A stretch of DNA of 64,000 bases from JADMIH01 sp035274425 (lineage in GTDB: Bacteria; Chloroflexota; Chloroflexia; QHBQ01; JADMIH01), in contig DATEOC010000036.1 in assembly GCA_035274425.1 (NCBI GenBank), positions 14,701-78,700 on the forward strand, given 5' to 3'. A model generated the notes under the pieces. That model worked only from the letters and a program-made list of their open reading frames with translations, did not search any database and had not been told where the DNA came from. Positions 16,197-23,291 of the stretch are shown here, one piece after another; position 1 is the first letter of the stretch, and each line of letters opens with the position of its first letter. A program made the position numbers and the translations under genes.

Positions 16197-17108
16197 ATGC
16201 CTAGCACACGAGAAGTACGCCGCCGCATCAGGTCGGCGAAGAACATAGCCCAGATCACTCGCGCGATGGAGATGGTGGCCGCGTCACGTATGAAGCGCGC
16301 CCAGCAGGCCGTGCTTGCGGGTCGCCCCTACGCCGAGAAGATAGCAGGTGTCATCCACAACCTGGCCGGGCGCTTGCAGGGGAGCGATGCCGACGAGATA
16401 CACCCCCTCCTCAAGTCACGCCCCGTCAAGAACGCACTCGTAATCATGTTCACCGCCGATAAGGGTTTGGCGGGTGCGCTCAACACCAACGTGATACGCC
16501 GCACCACCCGGTTCATATTGAACGAAGCTGACGCACCCGTGAGCATGGTGGCGGTCGGACGCAAGGGGCGCGACTTCATGGTCAGGTATGGCCGTCCCCT
16601 CATCGCTGAGTTCATCAATATCGGGGACCGCCCTTCCGTGCGCGACATCTACCCTATAGCACGGGTCGCCACCGAAGAGTTCACGACTGGGCGCGTAGAC
16701 GCCGTGTACCTTGTGTACACCGACTATGTGAACACCCTCATCCAGAGGCCCACAGTCTACCGCCTCCTGCCGATTGACGTAAAAGGTACGGGCGAGGAAG
16801 GAGATATGCCTGGGGACAATCGTACCCAGGAGACTGAAGGGGATGCGGTTGAGTACATATATGAGCCCAGCCCTGCCGAGGTGCTGTCTCAGCTCGTGCT
16901 GCGCTACGTCGAGGTGAGGGTGTATCAGGCGCTCCTCGAGCACATAGCTTCCGAGCAGAGCGCCCGCATGGTGGCTATGCGTAACGCCACCCAGAGCGCC
17001 AAAGACATGATCAGCGATCTGACTCTGGCCTATAACAAGTTGCGCCAGGCCAACATCACCAGGGAGATCATAGAGGTCTCCAGCGGCGCGACGGCTCTCA
17101 CGAGCTAG
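16197..17108 (+). CDS. atpG: ATP synthase F1 subunit gamma
   Basis: A 303-residue central-shaft subunit. The N-terminal helix STREVRRRIRSAKNIAQITRAMEMVAASRMK and the C-terminal helix with AMRNATQSAKDMISDL form the coiled-coil axle; FTADKGLAGALNTN is the conserved Rossmann-like segment. Slightly longer than average, because of a polar stretch near residues 200-215. The start is ATG 16197. No ribosome-binding site is visible, since the word repeat ends just upstream, so initiation may depend on coupling with atpA or on another mode. Confidence 0.94.
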   Translation: MPSTREVRRRIRSAKNIAQITRAMEMVAASRMKRAQQAVLAGRPYAEKIAGVIHNLAGRLQGSDADEIHPLLKSRPVKNALVIMFTADKGLAGALNTNVIRRTTRFILNEADAPVSMVAVGRKGRDFMVRYGRPLIAEFINIGDRPSVRDIYPIARVATEEFTTGRVDAVYLVYTDYVNTLIQRPTVYRLLPIDVKGTGEEGDMPGDNRTQETEGDAVEYIYEPSPAEVLSQLVLRYVEVRVYQALLEHIASEQSARMVAMRNATQSAKDMISDLTLAYNKLRQANITREIIEVSSGATALTS

Positions 17109-17119
17109 GGAGCTAGACG

Positions 17120-17587
17120 ATGGCGCAGATTTACTACCCCAAGAAAACATCGGCGAAGCTGCTTGAAGGCGCAGTGGCCGGACTGATTGGCGGGGTCGTC
17201 GCTACCGTCGTGATGGTGCTATCAGATTTCCTTACGCCTGAGAGAAGCTGGTGGAGCTCGGCCAGCGTGGTGGGCTCTATCTTCACTGGCGTCCAGAACT
17301 TCAACACCGCTTCGCCTGATATGGCGTCCCTGTTGTTAGGGTTGGTGTTGACCCTGCTAATCTTCGCCTTGCTAGGCATGGGCCTACCTTCATATATGCC
17401 AATCTTCCGCAGGTTTAACCTGCACCCCGCACTCGGCGGCGCGCTCTACGGACTACTTATCTGGCTGTTTGTAGACGTGCTTTTCTTGAATGCCCTTACG
17501 TCTGGACGCCTAAGCATGCTGTGGCTGCTTCCCGCAAACCTGCTGGCAGGCGCAACGATGGGCTGGTGGCTCAAGCGCATCGCTTGA
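17120..17587 (+). CDS. Four-helix membrane protein inserted between atpG and atpD
   Basis: A 155-residue protein of unknown function with four predicted membrane helices (about 17-35, 69-90, 102-121 and 130-150). The N-terminal tail is basic, and Gly/Ala-rich helix 1 reads EGAVAGLIGGVVATVVMVLS. It has AGGGAG seven bases before ATG 17120, and begins 11 bases after the atpG stop, so it is in the operon. It resembles neither AtpI nor UncI. The place between two core F1 genes is unusual. It could have a role in Fo assembly or membrane insertion, but nothing in the sequence proves this. Confidence 0.75.
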   Translation: MAQIYYPKKTSAKLLEGAVAGLIGGVVATVVMVLSDFLTPERSWWSSASVVGSIFTGVQNFNTASPDMASLLLGLVLTLLIFALLGMGLPSYMPIFRRFNLHPALGGALYGLLIWLFVDVLFLNALTSGRLSMLWLLPANLLAGATMGWWLKRIA

Positions 17588-17631
17588 CGACGGACGACAG
17601 ACGACAGACGACAGACGACAGACGACAGACG
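17586..17631. repeat. Tandem ACGACAG heptamers (single arm)
   Basis: Five to six uninterrupted heptamers of the GACGACAG type, starting in the stop codon region of the membrane-protein gene. No complementary arm lies nearby. A TTTCACG-word run follows at 17646-17667. Confidence 0.88.
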
Positions 17632-17683
17632 TTATCAACTGTTACCAATCACGTTTCACGTTTCAGAACTAGGAGGATAACAA

Positions 17684-19117
17684 ATGCCTGCAACAGGAAG
17701 AATAGTACAAATAACGGGTCCGGTGGTAGACATCGAGTTCCCGCCGGACCAGCTACCAGCTATATACAATGCAATCGAGATAGATATGCCCAACCTGGGC
17801 GGTGACGATAACCGCACCCGCACATCGGAGCGCCTTGTGTGTGAGGTGCAGCAACACCTGGGTAACGACTGGGTTCGTGCGGTCTCAATGTCGACTACCG
17901 ACGGCTTGCGGCGCGGTATGGCTGCGGTTGACACCGGGACTGCCATCCGGGTCCCTGTCGGCAAGGCGACACTGGGCCGGGTAATCAATGTCGTTGGCGA
18001 CCCCATAGACGAGCGCGGCCCCATAGAGGCCGAGCAGCACTACCCAATCCACCGCGAGCCACCCTCATTTGAGGACCAATCAACCCAGGCGCAACTCTTC
18101 GAGACGGGCCTGAAGGTCATCGACCTGATTGCGCCCTTCTCCAGGGGTGGTAAGATCGGAGTCTTCGGCGGCGCTGGCGTGGGCAAAACGGTTATCATCA
18201 CCGAACTCATCAACAACGTCGCCAAGCAGCACGGCGGTTACTCCGTCTTCTGTGGCGTGGGCGAGCGGACCCGCGAGGGCACGCAGCTCTACAAGGAGAT
18301 GGAGGAGGCAGGCGTGCTGGAGAAGACCGTCATGGTCTTCGGGCAAATGAACGAGCCTCCCGGAGCGCGTTTGCGTGTAGGCCTCACCGGCCTCACGATG
18401 GCCGAGTACTTCCGCGATACCGAGGGCGCTGACCTGCTGGTCTTCATAGACAACATCTTCCGCTTCGTGCAGGCGGGGTCTGAAGTGTCCGCCCTCCTGG
18501 GGCGTATGCCCTCCGCGGTGGGATACCAGCCAACGCTGGCGACCGAGATGGGCCAGCTACAGGAGCGCATTACAACCACGAAGAACGGCTCCATCACATC
18601 CGTGCAGGCTATTTACGTGCCCGCCGACGACTACACTGATCCCGCGCCCGCAACAACCTTCGCCCACTTGGACGCGACGATCAACCTTGAGCGCGCACTG
18701 GCTGCACAGGCGCTCTTCCCCGCCGTAGACCCCCTCGCCTCCACCTCCCGCATCCTAGACCCACGAACGGTGGGGCAGGACCACTACGACGTTGCTCGCA
18801 ACGTGCAGCGGGTCCTCCAGCGCTTCAAGGACCTCCAGGACATCATCGCCATCCTCGGCATCGAGGAGCTGTCGGAAGAGGACAAGCTGACCGTCGCCCG
18901 CGCCCGCCGCATCCAGCGATTCCTCTCGCAGCCGATGTTCACTGCTGAAGCGTTCACAGGTATCCCCGGACAGTACGTGTCGGTAGCCGAGACGGTGCGT
19001 GGCTTCAAGGAAATCCTCGACGGCAAGCACGACACCCTGCCTGAGCAGGCCTTCTACATGGTCGGCAGCATTGACCAGGCTGTTGAGAAAGGCAAGGGTA
19101 TGCAGGAGCAAGGCTAG
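17684..19117 (+). CDS. atpD: ATP synthase F1 subunit beta
   Basis: A 477-residue catalytic subunit. The N-terminal barrel starts with GRIVQITGPVVDIEFPP, the P-loop is GGAGVGKT at 162-169, and the catalytic region has GERTREG and the DELSEED-equivalent ELSEEDKLTVARARR near 390-405. The DELSEED acid cluster reads EELSEED. Full length. The start is ATG 17684 with AGGAGG upstream. It follows the inserted membrane-protein gene. Confidence 0.97.
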   Translation: MPATGRIVQITGPVVDIEFPPDQLPAIYNAIEIDMPNLGGDDNRTRTSERLVCEVQQHLGNDWVRAVSMSTTDGLRRGMAAVDTGTAIRVPVGKATLGRVINVVGDPIDERGPIEAEQHYPIHREPPSFEDQSTQAQLFETGLKVIDLIAPFSRGGKIGVFGGAGVGKTVIITELINNVAKQHGGYSVFCGVGERTREGTQLYKEMEEAGVLEKTVMVFGQMNEPPGARLRVGLTGLTMAEYFRDTEGADLLVFIDNIFRFVQAGSEVSALLGRMPSAVGYQPTLATEMGQLQERITTTKNGSITSVQAIYVPADDYTDPAPATTFAHLDATINLERALAAQALFPAVDPLASTSRILDPRTVGQDHYDVARNVQRVLQRFKDLQDIIAILGIEELSEEDKLTVARARRIQRFLSQPMFTAEAFTGIPGQYVSVAETVRGFKEILDGKHDTLPEQAFYMVGSIDQAVEKGKGMQEQG

Positions 19118-19126
19118 TCCTTCTTT

Positions 19127-19181
19127 GTTTGAAAAATGTCATCGATTATCGTGCAACGATAATCGATGACATTTTTCAAAC
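19127..19181. repeat. Perfect long hairpin 1 between atpD and atpC
   Basis: Arms 19127-19152 and 19156-19181 are perfect 26-base reverse complements with a three-base loop. The stem ends in T-rich and A-rich stretches rather than a clean T tail. It starts ten bases after the atpD stop. Confidence 0.93.
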
Positions 19182-19196
19182 GGAAAACTTTTCGTG

Positions 19197-19253
19197 TTTG
19201 ATTTTGTCGTTGTAGGTTGCCTTTGCGAGGCAACCTACAACGACAAAATCAAA
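19197..19253. repeat. Perfect long hairpin 2 between atpD and atpC
   Basis: Arms 19197-19221 and 19229-19253 are perfect 25-base reverse complements with a seven-base loop. It is separated from hairpin 1 by only 15 bases. A TATAAT follows at 19261-19266, but its -35 is poor. Confidence 0.93.
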
Positions 19254-19301
19254 GTTCTGTTATAATGATTTGGTTATGCGCAGATTCAGAGGGTTAATGA
19301 T

Positions 19302-19727
19302 ATGCCGTTGAAACTTGAGATAGTCACCGCCGAGCGGCAGGTGATGTCGGAAGACAACATAGATATGGTCGTTGCTCCTTCAGTGGATGGCGAGGTAGGT
19401 ATCCTGCCGCACCATGCTCCGCTGCTGACTGTGCTGGAGATAGGTGAGCTTCGCGTCAAGCGCGGGGCCGACGAGCAGAGTATCGTCGTGTCGGGTGGCT
19501 TCCTGGAAGTGCTCAACGACAAAGTTACCGTGCTTGCCGACGTAGCCGAACGATCTGAAGAAGTGGACGTGGCCGCAGCCGAACAGGCTCGCGCCCGCGC
19601 CCAGGAAGCTCTCGCCAACAAAGGTGCCGAAGCAGACCTGGCAGCGGCCTATGCCGCCATGCGCCTCGCATCCTTGCGTCTGAGGATAGGTACGCGGAGA
19701 CGGCGCTCCCGACAGGAGGAAGGTTAG
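19302..19727 (+). CDS. atpC: ATP synthase F1 subunit epsilon
   Basis: A 141-residue regulatory subunit of the shaft. The N-terminal beta sandwich reads LKLEIVTAERQVMSEDNIDMVVAPSVDGE with GILPHHAPLLTVL, the typical epsilon motif; a C-terminal two-helix domain (about 85-135) is present, so it may act as an inhibitor arm. The start is ATG 19302 after AGAGGG. It is separated from atpD by two perfect hairpins, and followed by mreB two bases after its stop. Confidence 0.92.
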   Translation: MPLKLEIVTAERQVMSEDNIDMVVAPSVDGEVGILPHHAPLLTVLEIGELRVKRGADEQSIVVSGGFLEVLNDKVTVLADVAERSEEVDVAAAEQARARAQEALANKGAEADLAAAYAAMRLASLRLRIGTRRRRSRQEEG

Positions 19728-19728
19728 T

Positions 19729-20736
19729 TTGTTTTCGCGCTCAATTGGCATTGACCTGGGCACAGCGAACGTATTGGTCTTTTTGAAGGGGCGAGGGGTA
19801 ATCCTGAACGAACCATCAGTGGTGGCTATATCCACCAAGGATGGCCGCGTGAAAGCCGTCGGTAGGGCCGCTTACGATATGTTGGGCAGAACGCCCGATA
19901 CTGTGGAGGTGGTACGCCCGCTGCAAAATGGCGTCATCTCAGACTATCTCGTAACCGAGGCCATGTTGAAGACCTTCATCGCGAAAGCGGTAGGCCGCTT
20001 CAGCATGTTCAAGCCGAAGGTGATGATTTGCATCCCTGCCGGTGTGACGAGCGTTGAGCAGCGCGCCGTACGCGACGCGGCTATGCAGGCAGGCGCCCAA
20101 GAAGCATACCTCATACGTGAGCCTCTGGCAGCGGCTATCGGCGCACGCGTGCCCGTAGACTCGCCCACTGGCAGCATGGTCGTAGACATCGGCGGGGGTA
20201 CGACTGAGGTAGCAGTTATCGCGCTGAATGGTATCGTCGTCAGCAACTCGATTCGGGTTGGGGGAGATAAGCTTGACCAGGCTATTGCTTCCTACATAAA
20301 GAGGAAGTATAATCTCCTAATCGGCGACCGTACCTCAGAAGATTTGAAGATAAACCTGGGTAGCGCCCTACCTCTCGACCCATCCGAGGAGATTACGATG
20401 GAGGTGCGGGGCCGGGACCAGGTGGCCGGTCTGCCGCGAACCATCGAAGTGCGGACCAATGAGATTGTGGAGGCGATAGCAGAGCCGCTTGAGCAAATCG
20501 TCGGCGCTGTCCGCCAGGTGCTTGAGCGCACGCCACCTGAGCTGGCTTCTGATATAATAGATCGCGGTATGGTGATGACGGGTGGAGGCGCGCTCCTGCG
20601 GCACATTGACGAGCTGCTCACCCAGGTAACGGGTATCCCCTGCTTCGTAGCAGACAACCCTCTGGCGTGCGTGGCGATTGGTACGGGGATGGCCCTGGAG
20701 AATTTTGAGGTACTGCGCGACTCATTTGACGATTAG
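19729..20736 (+). CDS. mreB: Rod-shape determining actin homologue MreB/Mbl
   Basis: A 335-residue actin-fold protein that forms membrane-bound filaments and guides cell-wall synthesis. Phosphate 1 is GIDLGTANVLVF, phosphate 2 is VVDIGGGTTEVAVIAL, and the adenosine motif is MVMTGGGALLRHID. Full length. The start is TTG 19729, with GGAGGAAGG just four bases upstream; it lies two bases after the atpC stop, so the two genes are coupled. There is no mreC or mreD next to it in this window. Mbl or MreB-like paralogues cannot be separated by eye. Confidence 0.92.
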   Translation: MFSRSIGIDLGTANVLVFLKGRGVILNEPSVVAISTKDGRVKAVGRAAYDMLGRTPDTVEVVRPLQNGVISDYLVTEAMLKTFIAKAVGRFSMFKPKVMICIPAGVTSVEQRAVRDAAMQAGAQEAYLIREPLAAAIGARVPVDSPTGSMVVDIGGGTTEVAVIALNGIVVSNSIRVGGDKLDQAIASYIKRKYNLLIGDRTSEDLKINLGSALPLDPSEEITMEVRGRDQVAGLPRTIEVRTNEIVEAIAEPLEQIVGAVRQVLERTPPELASDIIDRGMVMTGGGALLRHIDELLTQVTGIPCFVADNPLACVAIGTGMALENFEVLRDSFDD

Positions 20737-20763
20737 CCTGGCGTTTGTGCTATTCAACGCATC

Positions 20764-20793
20764 TTGGGGTGCAACGTAGCGCGAGCCTACAAT
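20764..20793 (+). promoter_or_regulatory. Possible promoter of the ABC ATPase gene
   Basis: TTGGGG (20764-20769), 18 bases, TACAAT (20788-20793), 24 bases before the start codon. The -35 is weak. Confidence 0.4.
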
Positions 20794-20817
20794 ATGATGC
20801 TTTGAGAGGGTAGACAT

Positions 20818-21972
20818 ATGGCGAAGGTCCTGTTCAACAATGTTTACAAGCGTTATGGCAATGTCACAGCCGTTTCGGATCTCAACCTGGAGATACGCGA
20901 CCAGGAGTTTATGGTGCTTGTGGGTCCATCGGGGTGTGGTAAATCTACCGCTCTCAGGATGATCGCGGGGCTTGAGGACATTTCGGACGGCACCATCTCG
21001 ATTGGTGAGCGCGTCGTCAACAACGTCGCGCCCAAAGATCGCGATATCGCCATGGTCTTCCAGAATTACGCTCTCTACCCGCACATGAACGTCTTTGACA
21101 ACATGGCCTTCGCTCTCAAGCTGCGTCACATGCCCAAGGATCAGATAGATAAAAAGGTAAATGCTGTAGCCGACAGCCTCGGTATCAAGCAGTACCTGGC
21201 ACGCAAGCCGCGCCAGCTTTCGGGTGGGCAGAGGCAGAGGGTCGCCCTGGGCCGCGCCATCGTGCGCGAGCCGCAGGTCTTCCTGATGGACGAGCCGCTC
21301 TCAAACCTCGACGCCAAGATGCGCGTGCAGACCCGCGCCGAGTTGAACAAGCTCCACCAGCGCCTCCAGACGACCACCGTATATGTTACGCACGACCAGG
21401 TAGAGGCTATGACGATGGGGGACCGCATCGGGGTGATGAAGGATGGGTTGTTGCAGCAGGTAGACACACCCCGCAATATTTTCAACAACCCGACCAACAT
21501 GTTCGTGGCAGGCTTCATCGGCACCCCCGCTATGAACATGCTCCCGATGACCGTCGCACAGGGTGATGGGGGCATGACGTTGAACACGACCGACGCCGGT
21601 GTGGATGGCGGGCTGGCGTTGCGGGTCCCCGCACGCTTCCGTGCTTCCCTCGAACCGTATACCGGCAAGCAGATCATGTTTGGCCTGCGCCCTGAGGACA
21701 TACACGATGCTCGTTATGCCACGGGTCTGCTCGCGGTCGAAGATAACCCCGAGGACCTCGTGACGGTTCGCACACGCGTTGAGGTAGTGGAGCCAATGGG
21801 GAGCGAGATTTACCTCTACCTACTCCAGGGCAAGAATGAGTTCGTGTCACGCGTTGACTCTCGCACCGAGGTGCAGCCCACCCACGTGCTGGACGTCTCG
21901 TTCAATATGGACAAGATGCACGCCTTCGACCCGTCGACGCAGGCGACGATAATTGACAAGAACGCGATTTAG
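20818..21972 (+). CDS. ABC sugar-type importer ATPase, UgpC/MalK/MsmX family
   Basis: A 384-residue ATPase that powers carbohydrate or glycerol-3-phosphate importers. Walker A is GPSGCGKST, the signature is LSGGQRQRVALGRAIVREP, Walker B is FLMDEPLSNLDAKMR, and the switch His is in VTHDQVEAMTMGDRIG. After residue 235 come the TOBE/OB-type regulatory domains (FGLRPEDI is typical). No permease or binding-protein genes lie beside it, so it is likely a shared ATPase, as MsmX is in Bacillus. The start is ATG 20818 with GAGAGGG upstream. Confidence 0.88.
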   Translation: MAKVLFNNVYKRYGNVTAVSDLNLEIRDQEFMVLVGPSGCGKSTALRMIAGLEDISDGTISIGERVVNNVAPKDRDIAMVFQNYALYPHMNVFDNMAFALKLRHMPKDQIDKKVNAVADSLGIKQYLARKPRQLSGGQRQRVALGRAIVREPQVFLMDEPLSNLDAKMRVQTRAELNKLHQRLQTTTVYVTHDQVEAMTMGDRIGVMKDGLLQQVDTPRNIFNNPTNMFVAGFIGTPAMNMLPMTVAQGDGGMTLNTTDAGVDGGLALRVPARFRASLEPYTGKQIMFGLRPEDIHDARYATGLLAVEDNPEDLVTVRTRVEVVEPMGSEIYLYLLQGKNEFVSRVDSRTEVQPTHVLDVSFNMDKMHAFDPSTQATIIDKNAI

Positions 21973-21973
21973 C

Positions 21974-22030
21974 GGACGAAAGACGAACGACGAAAAGATT
22001 GAATTCGTCCTTCGTCCTCCGTCTTTCGTC
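21974..22030. repeat. Inverted repeat of GACGAA words
   Basis: Arm 21974-21995 and arm 22004-22030 pair imperfectly across an eight-base loop. It falls between the ABC ATPase gene and rplY. Confidence 0.82.
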
Positions 22031-22053
22031 TTAATAGGAGGTTACGTAGTAGC

Positions 22054-22734
22054 ATGGCGGCAGAACACAAGACATACGAGTTAGTAGTGCAACCCCGGGA
22101 AAACACCGGCAAGGTTGCCAAGAAGATGGGGCGGCAGGAGATGGTGCCCGGGGTCGTGTACGGCCACAGTCTGGACTCGGAGAGCGTGCAGGTGTCGCAG
22201 CGCGAATTAGAGCGCGTCTACCTGCGTGCAGGCAGCACCGGCCTCGTTGACCTCAAGGTGGGGGAGAGCGCCAGCCCGCGCAAAGTCTTCATCCACAAGG
22301 TGCAGCGCGACCCTGTCACCCACACCCTGCGTCACGTAGATTTCATGGTAATCAACCTGCGCGAAGAGATGACCGTCTCGGTGGCAGTCGTCCTGGTGGG
22401 CGAAGCGCCCGCCGTCGAGCGTAAGGAGGGGTTGCTTCTGCATGGCCTTGACCACGTACAGGTGCGTGCGCTCCCTGCCGACCTTCCTCCGGTCTTGGAG
22501 GCAGATGTCAGTGGCCTCGAAGCGGTAGACGATGCCATACACGTCTCTGACCTGTCGATACCGGATAATGTCACCCTGCTGACGGCGGGCGAAGAGATGG
22601 TCGCCAAGATCACCAACCTGCCTGTCGAAGAGGTTGAAGAGGTAGAGGAAGCGCCTGAAGAGGCTGAGGCTGCTGAGGGCGAGGAAGCTGCTGGCGGCGG
22701 TGGCGAACAGGGCGAGTCCTCTGATGAGGGCTAG
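22054..22734 (+). CDS. rplY: 50S ribosomal protein L25/general stress protein CTC
   Basis: A 226-residue long form of L25, which binds 5S rRNA. The N-terminal L25 domain spans about 1-95 (NTGKVAKKMG... VPGVVYG... HIHKVQRDPVTHTLRHVDF is the conserved end), and the TL5/CTC beta domain about 96-190. A tail of about 35 residues is Glu/Ala-rich with Gly (EEVEEVEEAPEEAEAAEG). The start is ATG 22054; AGGAGG lies 12 bases upstream, a rather long spacing. It is followed by a terminator. Confidence 0.92.
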   Translation: MAAEHKTYELVVQPRENTGKVAKKMGRQEMVPGVVYGHSLDSESVQVSQRELERVYLRAGSTGLVDLKVGESASPRKVFIHKVQRDPVTHTLRHVDFMVINLREEMTVSVAVVLVGEAPAVERKEGLLLHGLDHVQVRALPADLPPVLEADVSGLEAVDDAIHVSDLSIPDNVTLLTAGEEMVAKITNLPVEEVEEVEEAPEEAEAAEGEEAAGGGGEQGESSDEG

Positions 22735-22797
22735 TCCACTTTCCTGAAGCGCCCTGGACTCTCTGGGGCTTGCATTGCTGAGAATTGCCGTACAAGA

Positions 22798-22832
22798 GGG
22801 AGGTTGTCAGGTCTGACAACCTCCCCGTTTTT
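22798..22832 (+). terminator. Rho-independent terminator after rplY
   Basis: Stem GGGAGGTTGTCAG / CTGACAACCTCCC with a two-base loop, followed by TTTTT. Confidence 0.92.
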
Positions 22833-22921
22833 GCAGAGTGCAGATAGTTGTAACCGTCCAGCTGTCTGGGGCGTATATGAGAATGCGAGTTAGTTTCGGT
22901 CCTGGATTGGAGTTTGAGTAA

Positions 22922-23188
22922 ATGGCTGTCGTTTTTCAAATAGCAATGATTTTGCTGGACATAGTGACTTGGGCTGTAATAGCTCGCGCCATTCTGTCGT
23001 GGTTTTACCCAATCGGGAAGGACCCCTGGAGCAAGTTACTCCTGGATGTCACGGAGCCACTGCTGGCTCCAGTCCGGACGGTGCTGTCGAGGATTATGCC
23101 CATACCTATAGATTTCTCCCCAATCGTGGTCATCCTCTTGATAAATCTATTGCAGCGCCTCTTGATTAGCGCCTACCATGCTGGCTGA
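22922..23188 (+). CDS. YggT family integral membrane protein
   Basis: An 88-residue protein with two membrane helices and the YggT pattern: an N-terminal helix, then the loop RAILSWFYPIGKDPWSKLLLDVTEPLLAPVR and a C-terminal helix. The family is associated with cell-division or morphology gene clusters, and one member is linked to osmotic shock, but the biochemical role is unclear. The start is ATG 22922; GGAG lies 11 bases before it. A bidirectional terminator follows. Confidence 0.87.
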   Translation: MAVVFQIAMILLDIVTWAVIARAILSWFYPIGKDPWSKLLLDVTEPLLAPVRTVLSRIMPIPIDFSPIVVILLINLLQRLLISAYHAG

Positions 23189-23211
23189 GTAGTGCCCCTA
23201 TACACAGGCCC

Positions 23212-23260
23212 CTGAAAAAGAATGAGGTTCCGGTTATGCCGGAACCTCACTCTTTTTCAG
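23212..23260. terminator. Bidirectional terminator between yggT and the SLH amidase gene
   Basis: 22-base stem (23212-23233 / 23239-23260, one mismatch) with a five-base loop and terminal A and T runs. It suits both converging genes. Confidence 0.9.
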
Positions 23261-23291
23261 AGTCCCTTCCCCACTTTAGCGGGAAATGAAC

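Noticed and set aside
17586..17631. CRISPR-like tandem repeat
   Set aside because: The units are contiguous heptamers without spacers, and no cas gene is present.
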